Counted from the first letter of the stretch, positions 19,837 through 27,792 are shown. The stretch: 32,713 bases of DNA from Bacillota bacterium (GCA_029553855.1 JAKPKE010000082.1:1-32713); one strand, 5' to 3'. Made by a program: numbers and translations. Notes: generated from the letters alone by a model not told the origin.

Positions 19837-21006
19837 CTAATCGCTGCTTTCTCTCAGCTTTACGGAGATTGTATTATATTTATCCTGTTTATCATATATC
19901 TCAACCTGAACAACATCTCCAACCTTGTGCTTTTTAATAGTATCACTCAATTCTTCAACTGTGAGAACCTTCTTGCCATCTAGTTTTGTTATTATATCTC
20001 CTGCTCTGATACCTGCTCTTTCGGCACCGCTGAATGGTACCACTTCTCTTATATAAACGCCTTGGGGCAATTCGTACTTCTCTGCTTCTTCCTTGGTTAT
20101 GGTTTGGCCCACTATCCCAAGATATGGCCTTGATATCTTCTTATTGCTTATCAGGCTCTCTATTATGGGCTTTGCTTCGTTTATCGGTATAGCGAAACCC
20201 ATTCCTTCAACTTTTGTATCCGCAAACTTTATTGTATTGATGCCGATAACCTGCCCTTCGCTGTTTACCAGTGCCCCGCCGCTGTTGCCTGGGTTAATGG
20301 CTGCGTCGGTCTGGATAAGCTTTATAGAATTATCTCCGACGCTTACTTTCCTATTTAGTCCGCTTATTATTCCCGCCGTGACCGAGCCTGCATATTCTGT
20401 ACCCATGGGACTGCCTATAGCTACTGCAAGTTCTCCCACCTCAAGCTTTGAGGAGTCTCCCAGCTCCGCAGCCATTAGGTTGGCCGGATCGACTTTCAAT
20501 ACCGCAAGATCCGTCTGGGAGTCCCGTCCTACGAGGGTCGCTTCAAGCTCTTTGCCGTCGTTTAGTATGACAACAATATCATTGGCACCGTCCACAACAT
20601 GGTTATTGGTAACTATATGCCCTTGATTGTCAATAATAATTCCGGAACCTGTCCCCTGCCCTTCATATACTCTTCCGAAAAAGTCTCTTGCCCTTGTTTT
20701 AAGGCTGATTGCGACAATTGAAGGGGACACTTTTTTTGCAATGGGTACTACCGGCGATACGGATTTATCAAATACTATTTTGGTATTTTCTACACCTGCT
20801 GCATACACACTGTTAGTATTATTCCCCCGACTGGGGAGAAAATTATCGATACCATATCCAAAAATAGTACCTATTGCAAGCCCTGCAATAAGCACCAGAG
20901 CTACAAACCGTCTGGAACTCATCCCGGGCTTCCTTTCAATAACTTCTCTGTAAAAGGAATTATCAATTTCGATGTCATCATTTCTTTCATCAAAAAAATC
21001 ACTCAT
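19837..21006 (-). CDS. htrA: HtrA/DegP-like membrane-anchored serine protease with PDZ domain
   Basis: 389 residues. A short cytoplasmic tail, one membrane anchor (about 33-52), a trypsin-like domain with catalytic His136 (NNHVVD), Asp166 (TDLAVL) and Ser242 (NPGNSGGAL), and one PDZ domain (about 290-385, starting near RPYLGI). It degrades or refolds damaged exported proteins on the outer face of the membrane. GAGGAGGT precedes ATG 21006. It lies 85 nt downstream of a sensor kinase/response regulator pair on the same strand, and a direct repeat in that gap may be the regulator's site. Confidence 0.96.
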   Translation of the reverse strand: MSDFFDERNDDIEIDNSFYREVIERKPGMSSRRFVALVLIAGLAIGTIFGYGIDNFLPSRGNNTNSVYAAGVENTKIVFDKSVSPVVPIAKKVSPSIVAISLKTRARDFFGRVYEGQGTGSGIIIDNQGHIVTNNHVVDGANDIVVILNDGKELEATLVGRDSQTDLAVLKVDPANLMAAELGDSSKLEVGELAVAIGSPMGTEYAGSVTAGIISGLNRKVSVGDNSIKLIQTDAAINPGNSGGALVNSEGQVIGINTIKFADTKVEGMGFAIPINEAKPIIESLISNKKISRPYLGIVGQTITKEEAEKYELPQGVYIREVVPFSGAERAGIRAGDIITKLDGKKVLTVEELSDTIKKHKVGDVVQVEIYDKQDKYNTISVKLRESSD

Positions 21007-21063
21007 ATCTTATACCTCCTCGTAGGTGTATTTGATTTATACCTTAAATATAACCCGAAGTTT

Positions 21064-21079
21064 TGAACAGAATATGAAC
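21064..21079 (-). promoter_or_regulatory. Direct repeat upstream of htrA, possible response-regulator site
   Basis: On the minus strand GTTCA-TATTCT-GTTCA, two 5-nt half-sites 11 bp apart, the phasing used by OmpR/PhoB-type dimers. A TATATTTAAGG stretch suited to a -10 box follows at about 21043-21055. The assignment to the adjacent regulator is inference. Confidence 0.4.
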
Positions 21080-21091
21080 AAATTGTAAACT

Positions 21092-22501
21092 TTATGCTTT
21101 TTTAACGGTGAAAGCAAATACTACATAGCCTTCTCCGCCGGAAACCCATATTTTTTCATTCAGTTGGCTTATTATTTCCTTGACTATGGATAGGCCCAAT
21201 CCATATCCGCCTTTGTAAAGGCCTCTTGAAGCATCTCCTTTATAAAATCGTTCCCAAACTTTGGTAAGTTCTTTCGAATTGATTGATTCTCCGGTGTTTT
21301 TTATCTCAACTGTTATGCTCCCTTCCTTTGATAATGTTCTTATCTCAATACTGCCCATTTCCGGCGTAAATTTGACGGCATTGTCCAAAAGGTTGGAAAG
21401 GACCCTTTCAATCAGCCCCTTATCCGACATTGCCATAATCCTTTCTTCGCATATACTGAAAGTAACGTTGAGTTTTTTCTCCGTTATTCTTTTTTCGTAA
21501 GCAATAAACTTCTTTCTTATTGTTTCATTGAGTTCAAAGGCTTCCTCCCTGATTTCCAGCCTTCCTTGCTGAATATTGCTGAGCTCTAAAAGCTCATTGG
21601 TTATTTCAATCAGCCTTTTGCTCTCTTCAAGAACTATACTCAAATAATGCTCTCTTCTGTCTTCAGGGATGGTACCGTCAACTATCCCTTCTATGAAGCC
21701 TCTGATCGAAGTCATTGGCGATCGCAGATCATGGGATATGTTGGCTATAAGATTTCTCCTGTTCTCTTCAATTTTTTCCAATGACTCGGCCATGTTGTTA
21801 AAGCTCCTGCCCAGCTCCTCAATCTCATCTCCTGTTTTTATATCCAGCCTCCTCTGAAACTCCCCCCCTGCAATAACCCTAGCAGCTTCGCTTATTTCTC
21901 TTAATGGATCTGAAATCCTTCTGATCTGAATATATAAAATTCCATAGGCAACCGCTACAGAAACCAAAATAGCCCATAAAGTCAGCCTATAGATTTCCCG
22001 CAGATTCCCTTGTATCTCCAACAGCGAAGCATGAACCAGAACTCCCCCTGAAAATCTGCCGTTGACAAAAACAGGATAACCCACTGTCAAAGAAGGTTCA
22101 CTCAGCATCCCTTCAAAGTTACCCCGTGCTTCTATACTCTCCCCCTTTGCAAGAATACACAGCTTCTCCTCAGAGACCCTTCTGCCAAGCAGGCTGTCTT
22201 CCCTGGACCCGGACACGGCTATTACTGTTCCCTCACCGTTTACTACCCATATATGCGCATTAAGAAACTTATCTAATACCTGCAAATCGTTTATCAGGCT
22301 CTTGGAATCGGGATTCCCCAGGTATAATACAGATGCCGCTTCCCTGGCCACTTTCCTGCCTTGCTCATATAAAAGCTCTTTTCTGTTTTCTATGAAATAC
22401 CGGTCGAATATCTTAAGGAGCGTAAGGGCCAATATGGCAAACCCGATAATTATCGCTATTCCATAGGTGATGAATAATTTCTTTTGTATGCTGTTTCTCA
22501 T
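21092..22501 (-). CDS. Two-component sensor histidine kinase
   Basis: 469 residues. TM1 (about 10-31), an extracellular sensor of about 140 residues, TM2 (about 174-194), HAMP (to about 247), dimerisation domain with phospho-acceptor His257 in NISHDLRSPMTSIRG, N-box LLDNAVKFTP, and ATP-binding glycine boxes (GGYGLGLSIV). All key residues are present. It shares one base with the upstream response regulator, so the two are coupled. Neighbouring htrA suggests sensing of misfolded exported protein, as in CssRS of Bacillus, but the signal is not shown by the sequence. Confidence 0.96.
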   Translation of the reverse strand: MRNSIQKKLFITYGIAIIIGFAILALTLLKIFDRYFIENRKELLYEQGRKVAREAASVLYLGNPDSKSLINDLQVLDKFLNAHIWVVNGEGTVIAVSGSREDSLLGRRVSEEKLCILAKGESIEARGNFEGMLSEPSLTVGYPVFVNGRFSGGVLVHASLLEIQGNLREIYRLTLWAILVSVAVAYGILYIQIRRISDPLREISEAARVIAGGEFQRRLDIKTGDEIEELGRSFNNMAESLEKIEENRRNLIANISHDLRSPMTSIRGFIEGIVDGTIPEDRREHYLSIVLEESKRLIEITNELLELSNIQQGRLEIREEAFELNETIRKKFIAYEKRITEKKLNVTFSICEERIMAMSDKGLIERVLSNLLDNAVKFTPEMGSIEIRTLSKEGSITVEIKNTGESINSKELTKVWERFYKGDASRGLYKGGYGLGLSIVKEIISQLNEKIWVSGGEGYVVFAFTVKKA

Positions 22502-23181
22502 TACCTCACCTCAAATTTGTAACCTACACCCCAGACAGTTTTTATTTCCCATCTCAAGGTCTCATCGCTGAATTTCTCTCTGAGCCTTTTTACATGGACA
22601 TCCACAGTCCTGCTATCACCCATGAAGTCGTATCCCCAAAGTCTTTCTAAAAGCTGCTCTCTTGTAAAAACCTGATTTGGGTGACTTGCAAGAAAATAGA
22701 ACAATTCCAGCTCCTTTGGCGGCAAATCTACCCTTTTTCCCCGGAATGTTATGCTGTAATCGCTTTTGTTGATCACCAGCTGCGAATAAACCACTTCCTC
22801 CGCAGCCCCTTCAAAGCTGTTCGCTCTTCTGAGCACCGCTTTTACCCTGGCTATCAATTCTTTGGGTTCAAAGGGCTTTACCAAGTAATCGTCCGCCCCC
22901 AGCTCCAGGCCCAGGACTTTATCAAAGGTTTCCCCCCTTGCAGTGAGCATAATAATCGGGATACTGCTTACCTTTCGTATTTGCCTGCAAATATCGTAGC
23001 CGTCTATTTCAGGCAGCATAATATCCAATATGACAATATCCGGTGTCCATGAGTAAAATGCATCAAGGGCAGCCTTGCCGGAGTACACGGTATTTACCTC
23101 ATGCCCTTCTTTTTCCAGATATAGTCTTATCAGCTCCGCTATATTGTAATCATCATCTACAACAAGTACCTTTGCTTTCAT
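22501..23181 (-). CDS. OmpR-family response regulator
   Basis: 226 residues: receiver domain (acidic pocket Asp9-11, phospho-acceptor Asp53, Thr80, Lys102 in VKPFEP) and a C-terminal winged helix (from about 130, ending GVGYKFEV). First gene of a probable regulator-kinase-htrA operon. GGTGA lies 7 nt before ATG 23181. A near -35 sequence (TTGACA) lies close upstream, but no matching -10 box fits between it and the start codon. Confidence 0.96.
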   Translation of the reverse strand: MKAKVLVVDDDYNIAELIRLYLEKEGHEVNTVYSGKAALDAFYSWTPDIVILDIMLPEIDGYDICRQIRKVSSIPIIMLTARGETFDKVLGLELGADDYLVKPFEPKELIARVKAVLRRANSFEGAAEEVVYSQLVINKSDYSITFRGKRVDLPPKELELFYFLASHPNQVFTREQLLERLWGYDFMGDSRTVDVHVKRLREKFSDETLRWEIKTVWGVGYKFEVR

Positions 23182-23308
23182 AATATGTCACCGCCAATTT
23201 TGCATTATTTGTCAACATTATGATACATCAATAACAGTAATATGTGAATCTATTTCTATATCCAAAAGGGCTTCTCCGGCATACATTGATTAAAGGAGGT
23301 GAATTACT

Positions 23309-23602
23309 ATGTATGATGAACTGCACAACCACAGCTATGAAGGCAGAACCAGCAAGTCAGCCTCACATTCTCATGACTACTCAGGAACAACTACCAAAAA
23401 TCCTGATTTCGGCGGGCATATCCACTACATGTCGGGTTATACTACCGAAAACAATGATCATGTACACTACTATTCTATAATAACCAGCCCGGATATTGAA
23501 GTAGAGGAAGGACATCTGCATTTTTTTCAGTGTATAACTACTTTAGACAGTGGGCATTATCATTTTATATATGGTTACACCAGTGTTCATACTGAATATT
23601 AA
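23309..23602 (+). CDS. YmaF family His-rich repeat protein
   Basis: 97 residues and the only protein gene on the plus strand. It consists of about five repeats of a HxH-type unit (HNHSYEG, HSHDYSGTT, GHIHYMSGYTT, DHVHYYS, GHLHFFQ, GHYHFIYGYTS), a pattern of the YmaF family. Two-histidine pairs on beta hairpins could bind a metal; the function is unknown. Strong ribosome site AAAGGAGGTGAATTACT before ATG 23309. It is transcribed away from the response regulator gene and ends at a good terminator. No signal peptide or membrane segment. Confidence 0.82.
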   Translation: MYDELHNHSYEGRTSKSASHSHDYSGTTTKNPDFGGHIHYMSGYTTENNDHVHYYSIITSPDIEVEEGHLHFFQCITTLDSGHYHFIYGYTSVHTEY

Positions 23603-23634
23603 AATGCCGGAAACCACTATTCCCGGCATTTTTT
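23603..23634 (+). terminator. Terminator of the ymaF-like gene
   Basis: Stem AATGCCGG/CCGGCATT (23603-23610 with 23623-23630) followed by TTTTTT on the plus strand. In reverse it could also serve the convergent pdxA gene, although the U-tract there is shorter. Confidence 0.9.
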
Positions 23635-23640
23635 CATTTC

Positions 23641-24690
23641 TTATTGCTTTCCTTTGAGATTTCTCTGTGCTGCAAACTTTGCAGCATATTCTATTGCATG
23701 AAGCAGACTTTCATGGGAAGCGGTACCCTTTCCGGCTTTGCCGAATGCAGTTCCATGGTCAACCGAGGTGCGTATAATCGGAAGTCCAAGTGTAATATTT
23801 ACTCCGCTTACTGAGCCCCATTTCTTCTCCTTCTCATCCCAGTTGAATCCCACTACCTTCAAAGGAATATGCCCTTGGTCATGATACATTGCCACCACTA
23901 TATCATATTGTCCTCCTTTGGCTTTAGAAAAAAGAGTATCCGGCGGTATTGGCCCCTCAGCGTTAATCCCCATAAAGCGAGCTCCTTCAATAGCCGGCAT
24001 AATTTCTTTTTCCTCTTCCCAACCAAAAAGCCCCCCTTCACCGGCGTGTGGGTTCAACCCCGCCACGCCAATCCTTGGATTTGCAATTCCAAAATCCCTC
24101 ATAGCATCAAATGCAAGCTTTATTACTGCCAAAACCCTTTCCTTTTTCACATTATCACAAGCCTGACGGAGCGATACATGGGTAGAGACATGTACAACCC
24201 TAAGATTTTTATCAGCCAGCATCATTGTATAATCCTTTGTTCCGGTAAGCTCAGCATATATTTCTGTGTGCCCGGTATAATGAAAACCGGCATCATTCAT
24301 AGCTTTTTTGTTAATCGGTCCTGTGACGGTTGCATCAATTTCATCTGCCATGGCAAGCTCAATGACTTTCCTCACTGCTTCAAAAGCAGAATTTCCTGCC
24401 ATTGCAGAAACTTTCCCGTGTATAAGGGAATTCATATCCACATTCTTCAGATCAATAACATCAATTGTACCGTATTTGAATTTTGCATCGGCTGCCTGCT
24501 CTATTGGGCGTATATCAAGCTTAACCTTTGCAATCCTGACTGCTTGCTCCATAGCTGAAGCATCCCCTGTCACAAGCGGCCTGCATATCCTATAAACCGA
24601 TTCCTCTGCTAAGGCCTTTGCGGTTATTTCAGGGCCTATGCCGGCCGGATCTCCCATTGATATTCCTATAATCGGAAGTTGCAGAACCAT
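23641..24690 (-). CDS. pdxA: PdxA2-type 4-phospho-D-threonate/erythronate dehydrogenase
   Basis: 349 residues of the PdxA family. Metal-binding His171 (STHVSL), His215 (GLNPHAGE) and His270 (YHDQG) are in place; GDPAGIGPEI is near the N-terminus. Classical PdxA oxidises 4-phosphohydroxythreonine for vitamin B6, while the PdxA2 branch oxidatively decarboxylates 4-phospho-D-threonate or -erythronate to dihydroxyacetone phosphate. The kinase gene 20 nt upstream favours the catabolic role, as known for dtnK-pdxA2 pairs. The substrate isomer is not decided by the sequence. Start ATG 24690 has AGGAATGGTGAG upstream. Confidence 0.9.
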   Translation of the reverse strand: MVLQLPIIGISMGDPAGIGPEITAKALAEESVYRICRPLVTGDASAMEQAVRIAKVKLDIRPIEQAADAKFKYGTIDVIDLKNVDMNSLIHGKVSAMAGNSAFEAVRKVIELAMADEIDATVTGPINKKAMNDAGFHYTGHTEIYAELTGTKDYTMMLADKNLRVVHVSTHVSLRQACDNVKKERVLAVIKLAFDAMRDFGIANPRIGVAGLNPHAGEGGLFGWEEEKEIMPAIEGARFMGINAEGPIPPDTLFSKAKGGQYDIVVAMYHDQGHIPLKVVGFNWDEKEKKWGSVSGVNITLGLPIIRTSVDHGTAFGKAGKGTASHESLLHAIEYAAKFAAQRNLKGKQ

Positions 24691-24710
24691 ATTCTCACCA
24701 TTCCTTATAT

Positions 24711-26006
24711 TTAATCAATTGTATTTTTGTCTTTTTTACCGGACTTAAGACCTAAGAAATCTTCTATTTTAACTAATGTGTCAGCTTTGCCGAAGCCTCC
24801 CGATTTACTTATGATATTAATCCTTCCGGTACCGGCTATAGCCTTTGAAAAAACTAAACCGTTGTCTATTTCCCATATGGGCATTAATCCGTTGCAGCCT
24901 AAAGCATTTATTGCCGCCCTAAGCGTATCTCCGCCGAATATGACAAATGTCCTTTCTATGCTTCGATCCGCTAAAATCCCGACGAGTCGTCCCATATTGA
25001 GAGCTATACGCTCGCGGGTTTCCTCCTGGTCAAGCCCCATCTGCTTTGCCATTCTATCCGTTATCTCCATTGTTTCCCTGCTGCTTGAAGCTTCTATAAT
25101 AACTCTGCCTTCCTTTTGGTAAATACCTTCAATCTCTCCTGTTAAATCTTTTATATGAGGCAATTCCATCATGTTTTGTGCAAGTTTATCTTCCGGTTTT
25201 AGAGTGATGGTTTTAAAACCATGCTGACATGCGTAATCAATCTGTTTCATCGTAATAGGATTAATACTTCCCGAGATTGCTATAAAGCCTCCGAATACAT
25301 CTGTTTTCCCTTGTTGATCGGCATCAATTCCAAAAAGCCTCGGAAGGTACTCCGCAAACCCGGCACACCCGGCCGCAATACTTAAAGTGCCGGATTCATC
25401 CAATTTCCTTGCAATCCTTTCCATATCCTCATCGGTAACCGCATCAAAAATAATAATCCTCCCCTGAATCTCTTCAATATCAAAATCATCAATATCATCA
25501 ATGGTGACAATGTGAGTTTCTATAGAAGACTGCTCCCTGATAATATCAGCTACATTATCGTTTTTAACCGGATTAAAAGGATCTTTCCCAAAAACCGACC
25601 GTGTAACGGGTACCCCATCAATATAATGAATACCCTTTTCAGTGGTCCGTTTTACTTTTGGAAAGGCCGGAATGAAGGGTATGCTTTTTCCGCCGTTAAC
25701 GTCAACTATGGAAGTTAGTTCACTTCCGATATTGCCCCTAAGACCTGAATCCGTCTTCTTATAAATATTCCCGACCCCGGCCTTCAGAGCCTTTCTGGCA
25801 ACACTTGCCGCATTTTCATATGCCTTATCGGCATTAAGATGCCTGCTTTCCAGGTCAACAACAAGCACTTGTGCGTCCATGGACGGTTTTGAAAAATCAT
25901 ACTCCTTGTCGGCAGTAACAAATGTGCTTATGCCCTGCTTGGAAAACTGAACACCAGTATCCAAAGCCCCTGTAAAATCATCTGCAAGAATAACTAATTT
26001 GTACAT
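24711..26006 (-). CDS. dtnK: Four-carbon acid sugar kinase (DtnK/DenK family)
   Basis: 431 residues of the DUF1537 kinase family. N-terminal VILADDFTGALDTGVQF is the substrate-side signature, and the C-terminal half (from about 240) carries the ATP-binding domain ending in SKSGGFGKADTLV. It phosphorylates D-threonate or D-erythronate at O-4, feeding the adjacent PdxA2. The start at 26006 has GGGAG 8 nt upstream; a TTG at 26012 is less likely. A broken sigma-54 activator lies 350 bp upstream, so its former regulator may be lost. Confidence 0.9.
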   Translation of the reverse strand: MYKLVILADDFTGALDTGVQFSKQGISTFVTADKEYDFSKPSMDAQVLVVDLESRHLNADKAYENAASVARKALKAGVGNIYKKTDSGLRGNIGSELTSIVDVNGGKSIPFIPAFPKVKRTTEKGIHYIDGVPVTRSVFGKDPFNPVKNDNVADIIREQSSIETHIVTIDDIDDFDIEEIQGRIIIFDAVTDEDMERIARKLDESGTLSIAAGCAGFAEYLPRLFGIDADQQGKTDVFGGFIAISGSINPITMKQIDYACQHGFKTITLKPEDKLAQNMMELPHIKDLTGEIEGIYQKEGRVIIEASSSRETMEITDRMAKQMGLDQEETRERIALNMGRLVGILADRSIERTFVIFGGDTLRAAINALGCNGLMPIWEIDNGLVFSKAIAGTGRINIISKSGGFGKADTLVKIEDFLGLKSGKKDKNTID

Positions 26007-26042
26007 AAACAAAGCTCCCTTATAACGTTACTCTTCAAGTGC

Positions 26043-26176
26043 GCCTCCAGCGTACTTGTGCGCCGATTTCGTGTCTCACGTAGTGAGATAAATTTCCTTA
26101 CGAAATCGTGTGCATCCGCCGGAGGCTATATCATCAGTGGGGGATTGACAGCGGGGGTCATCTCCACTGATGATAT
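26043..26176. repeat. Compound palindromic element upstream of dtnK
   Basis: Two adjacent structures. The first has an outer arm GCCTCC/GGAGGC (26043-26048 with 26121-26126), an inner CGATTTCGT/ACGAAATCG (26064-26072 with 26100-26108), and at its core CTCAC-GTA-GTGAG (26075-26087). The second is ATATCATCAGTGG/CCACTGATGATAT (26128-26140 with 26164-26176), extended inward by TGAC/GTCA. It occupies the gap 26007-26498 together with a broken gene at 26362-26478; I see nothing definite in 26180-26335. Confidence 0.85.
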
Positions 26177-26361
26177 ACTACCGTCTTTTATTACGACTTC
26201 AGTCTTCTTAGCTATTTTAATTATGCATTAGTAAAAAGACTATCTCAATACTGAATCGTGCATATTTTGTCCTGCTTTGAAGCATATTAATAATATTATA
26301 TATAAGAAAGGTTTTCAATACGAGACAAAGATAATTACTCTCTGCCTGCGGATTATTGAAT

Positions 26362-26478
26362 GATATAATCACTAATGTAATTCAAACTGTGTTTGAAGAA
26401 GAAAACATAAACAAGTCCAATAAGGCTAAGCGGCTTGGTATTAGCCGCAGTGCCCTATGGTTCAGATTTAAGACATAA
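26362..26478 (+). pseudogene. C-terminal Fis-type HTH remnant of a sigma-54-dependent activator
   Basis: The plus strand encodes 38 codons ending in a stop, including EENINKSNKAKRLGISRSA then LWFRFKT. This is the C-terminal DNA-binding helix-turn-helix of NtrC/PrpR-type enhancer-binding proteins (usual form NKSxAAKxLGISRxTLWRxLK). An in-frame stop lies a few codons upstream (about 26326) and no AAA+ domain precedes it. Sigma-54 activators with PrpR-like sensors commonly sit beside dtnK-pdxA2 pairs in Clostridia, which makes this a likely relic of the lost local regulator. Confidence 0.75.
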
Positions 26479-26498
26479 ATTTTTATGAAATCAATGCT

Positions 26499-27194
26499 TT
26501 ACAAAATATCCTTCTTGGGAGATGGCCTTCCAAGCAAAAATCCCTGAGCATAAGGTATGCCTAAGAATTCAGCAGTGTTCAGATCCTCTTCCCTCTCTAT
26601 CCCTTCAATAATTAATTTTGTTGTGTCGGATAACAAATCTACCAGACTTCTTACTGTTTTTTGTTTCTGAAAGCTTACTGAAAGATTATCTGCAAAATAT
26701 CGATCCAGCTTTACAAAGTCGGGATCCAATTCAATCCATTGTTGAAAAAATGAATACCCTATACCCATATCATCTACTGCAATTTTAACGCCTCTTGCAC
26801 GAAGCTTCTTTGTTACCTTCTTAAGCGCTTCCCAATCAATAATAGGTTCACTTTCCAGTAACTCAAGCACAACAGGTACTGGGTATGATATATTAATGTC
26901 CCACCATGATAAAAAGTCTCCCCCTAAAAGCGTAGATGGAAAAACATTGAGAAATAAATAATTTGTTTCATCTTTAAACGCCTCTATTGCAGTTTTTATT
27001 GATATACGGTCAAGGATGCTCCGCTGGCCATTTTTATCTGCCTCTCTAAAAATATCGACAGGTGAAATCTGTGGTTGTGAAGCATCCCGCATTAATGCTT
27101 CATACCCTATGATACTGCTATTTTTCAACTGGTAAATAGGCTGAAACCAATGGGATATTGAATACTTAGACTCATTTTTAAAATCCTGATCCAT
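26499..27194 (-). CDS. EAL-domain cyclic-di-GMP phosphodiesterase, stand-alone
   Basis: 231 residues, essentially one EAL domain with no sensor, GGDEF or membrane part. It hydrolyses c-di-GMP to pGpG. Catalytic residues appear complete: Glu32 (EAL), Asn83, Glu111/114, Asp141-Asp142 (VDDMGIGYS), Lys162, Glu197 (EGIE) and Gln217 (AQGFLLGRP). The start at 27194 is preceded by GGGGGGAT; an upstream in-frame reading to 27233 runs into the terminator hairpin and is rejected. It is controlled by a c-di-GMP-I riboswitch and terminator (27212-27430), so the enzyme's own substrate gates its expression. Confidence 0.93.
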   Translation of the reverse strand: MDQDFKNESKYSISHWFQPIYQLKNSSIIGYEALMRDASQPQISPVDIFREADKNGQRSILDRISIKTAIEAFKDETNYLFLNVFPSTLLGGDFLSWWDINISYPVPVVLELLESEPIIDWEALKKVTKKLRARGVKIAVDDMGIGYSFFQQWIELDPDFVKLDRYFADNLSVSFQKQKTVRSLVDLLSDTTKLIIEGIEREEDLNTAEFLGIPYAQGFLLGRPSPKKDIL

Positions 27195-27211
27195 TAATAA
27201 CTTATCCCCCC

Positions 27212-27245
27212 AAAAAAATATAATAGGCAACATTTGAGTTGCCTA
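27212..27245 (-). terminator. Intrinsic terminator of the riboswitch expression platform
   Basis: Minus-strand TAGGCAAC-TCAAAT-GTTGCCTA, perfect 8-bp stem (27238-27245 with 27224-27231), followed by TTATATTTTTTT and directly by the ribosome site of the EAL gene. Its 5' arm GGCAACTC is complementary to GGGTTGCC at the 3' end of the riboswitch aptamer. Confidence 0.85.
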
Positions 27246-27347
27246 CTTTGTTTGTATTATTTATACGATTTAATTTTAAGGCTCTAAAAATAAAATTGTC
27301 TTTTGTACCTTTTTTAGACCTTATTACTGAATAATATACAACAAACT

Positions 27348-27430
27348 GGCAACCCAACCATCATAGTGTTTTAATACTTTAGACTTGTGGCTTTGCGTCC
27401 CCGCCTTTCGACGAGTTTGCCTTTTTCAAT
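27348..27430 (-). promoter_or_regulatory. Cyclic-di-GMP-I (GEMM) riboswitch
   Basis: The minus strand shows the GEMM-I core in order: AAAAAGGCAAAC; hairpin CTCGTC-GAAA-GGCGGG with its GAAA tetraloop; GGACGCAAAGCCAC (the tetraloop receptor); a variable arm; and GGTTGGGTTGCC closing with GGCAA. Arrangement and spacing are characteristic, and the downstream EAL gene agrees with a c-di-GMP ligand. The GGCAAAC segment is unaltered, favouring c-di-GMP over the cGAMP-selective variant, which I cannot formally exclude. A promoter may lie near 27500-27530 (TTGAAT, 16 nt, TAAAAT on the minus strand). Most of the 27195-27792 gap is this leader. Confidence 0.93.
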
Positions 27431-27654
27431 TTATTAAGTTCCAGATAATAAAACCAATTCTTAACCGTATAGTGCATATTACCTTTACCATAATGATTTT
27501 ACCATATATATTTTATAATTCAACAATAAATTACAATTTTTACATTTTTATTTACCCGAAACCACTGATAGATTATCTAAAATCGAATATATTCGGATAA
27601 TTCATGTGAAAAATTATATCCTGCTAAAAATTTATATATTTTTCATTGTGGTAG

Positions 27655-27741
27655 GATAATTATGCATGGCTGATACAGGAGGATATTAATATAACCAATG
27701 AAAAGAAAGTATATGATGCGCTGAAAATAGCGGGGAAATGA
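27655..27741 (+). pseudogene. Short coding relic, unidentified
   Basis: A plus-strand frame between stops reads DNYAWLIQEDINITNEKK then VYDALKIAGK and a stop. It looks like the tail of a real protein in composition, but has no start codon or upstream frame. I do not recognise the family. It may be left from a deletion in this gap. Confidence 0.25.
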
Positions 27742-27760
27742 ATACAGGATGTGAAAATAT

Positions 27761-27790
27761 GAAGATTGCGCACATTAGTGCGCAACCTTC
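27761..27790 (-). terminator. Hairpin at the end of the fhs-hutU-ftcD unit
   Basis: Minus-strand GAAGGTTGCGCAC-TAAT-GTGCGCAATCTTC, 12 of 13 pairs, followed by ATATTTTC, 2 nt after the ftcD stop. The U-tract is modest; likely terminator or 3'-end protector. Confidence 0.65.
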
Positions 27791-27792
27791 TA

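Noticed and set aside
23258-23295. Sigma-E-like -10 box (CATACATT) before the ymaF-like gene.
   Set aside because: The nearest -35-like ATAT is about 17 nt away, too far, and the transcript would start on the ribosome site itself.
26499-27233. EAL protein starting at 27233.
   Set aside because: The extension would translate through the riboswitch terminator hairpin; ATG 27194 follows a G-rich ribosome site.
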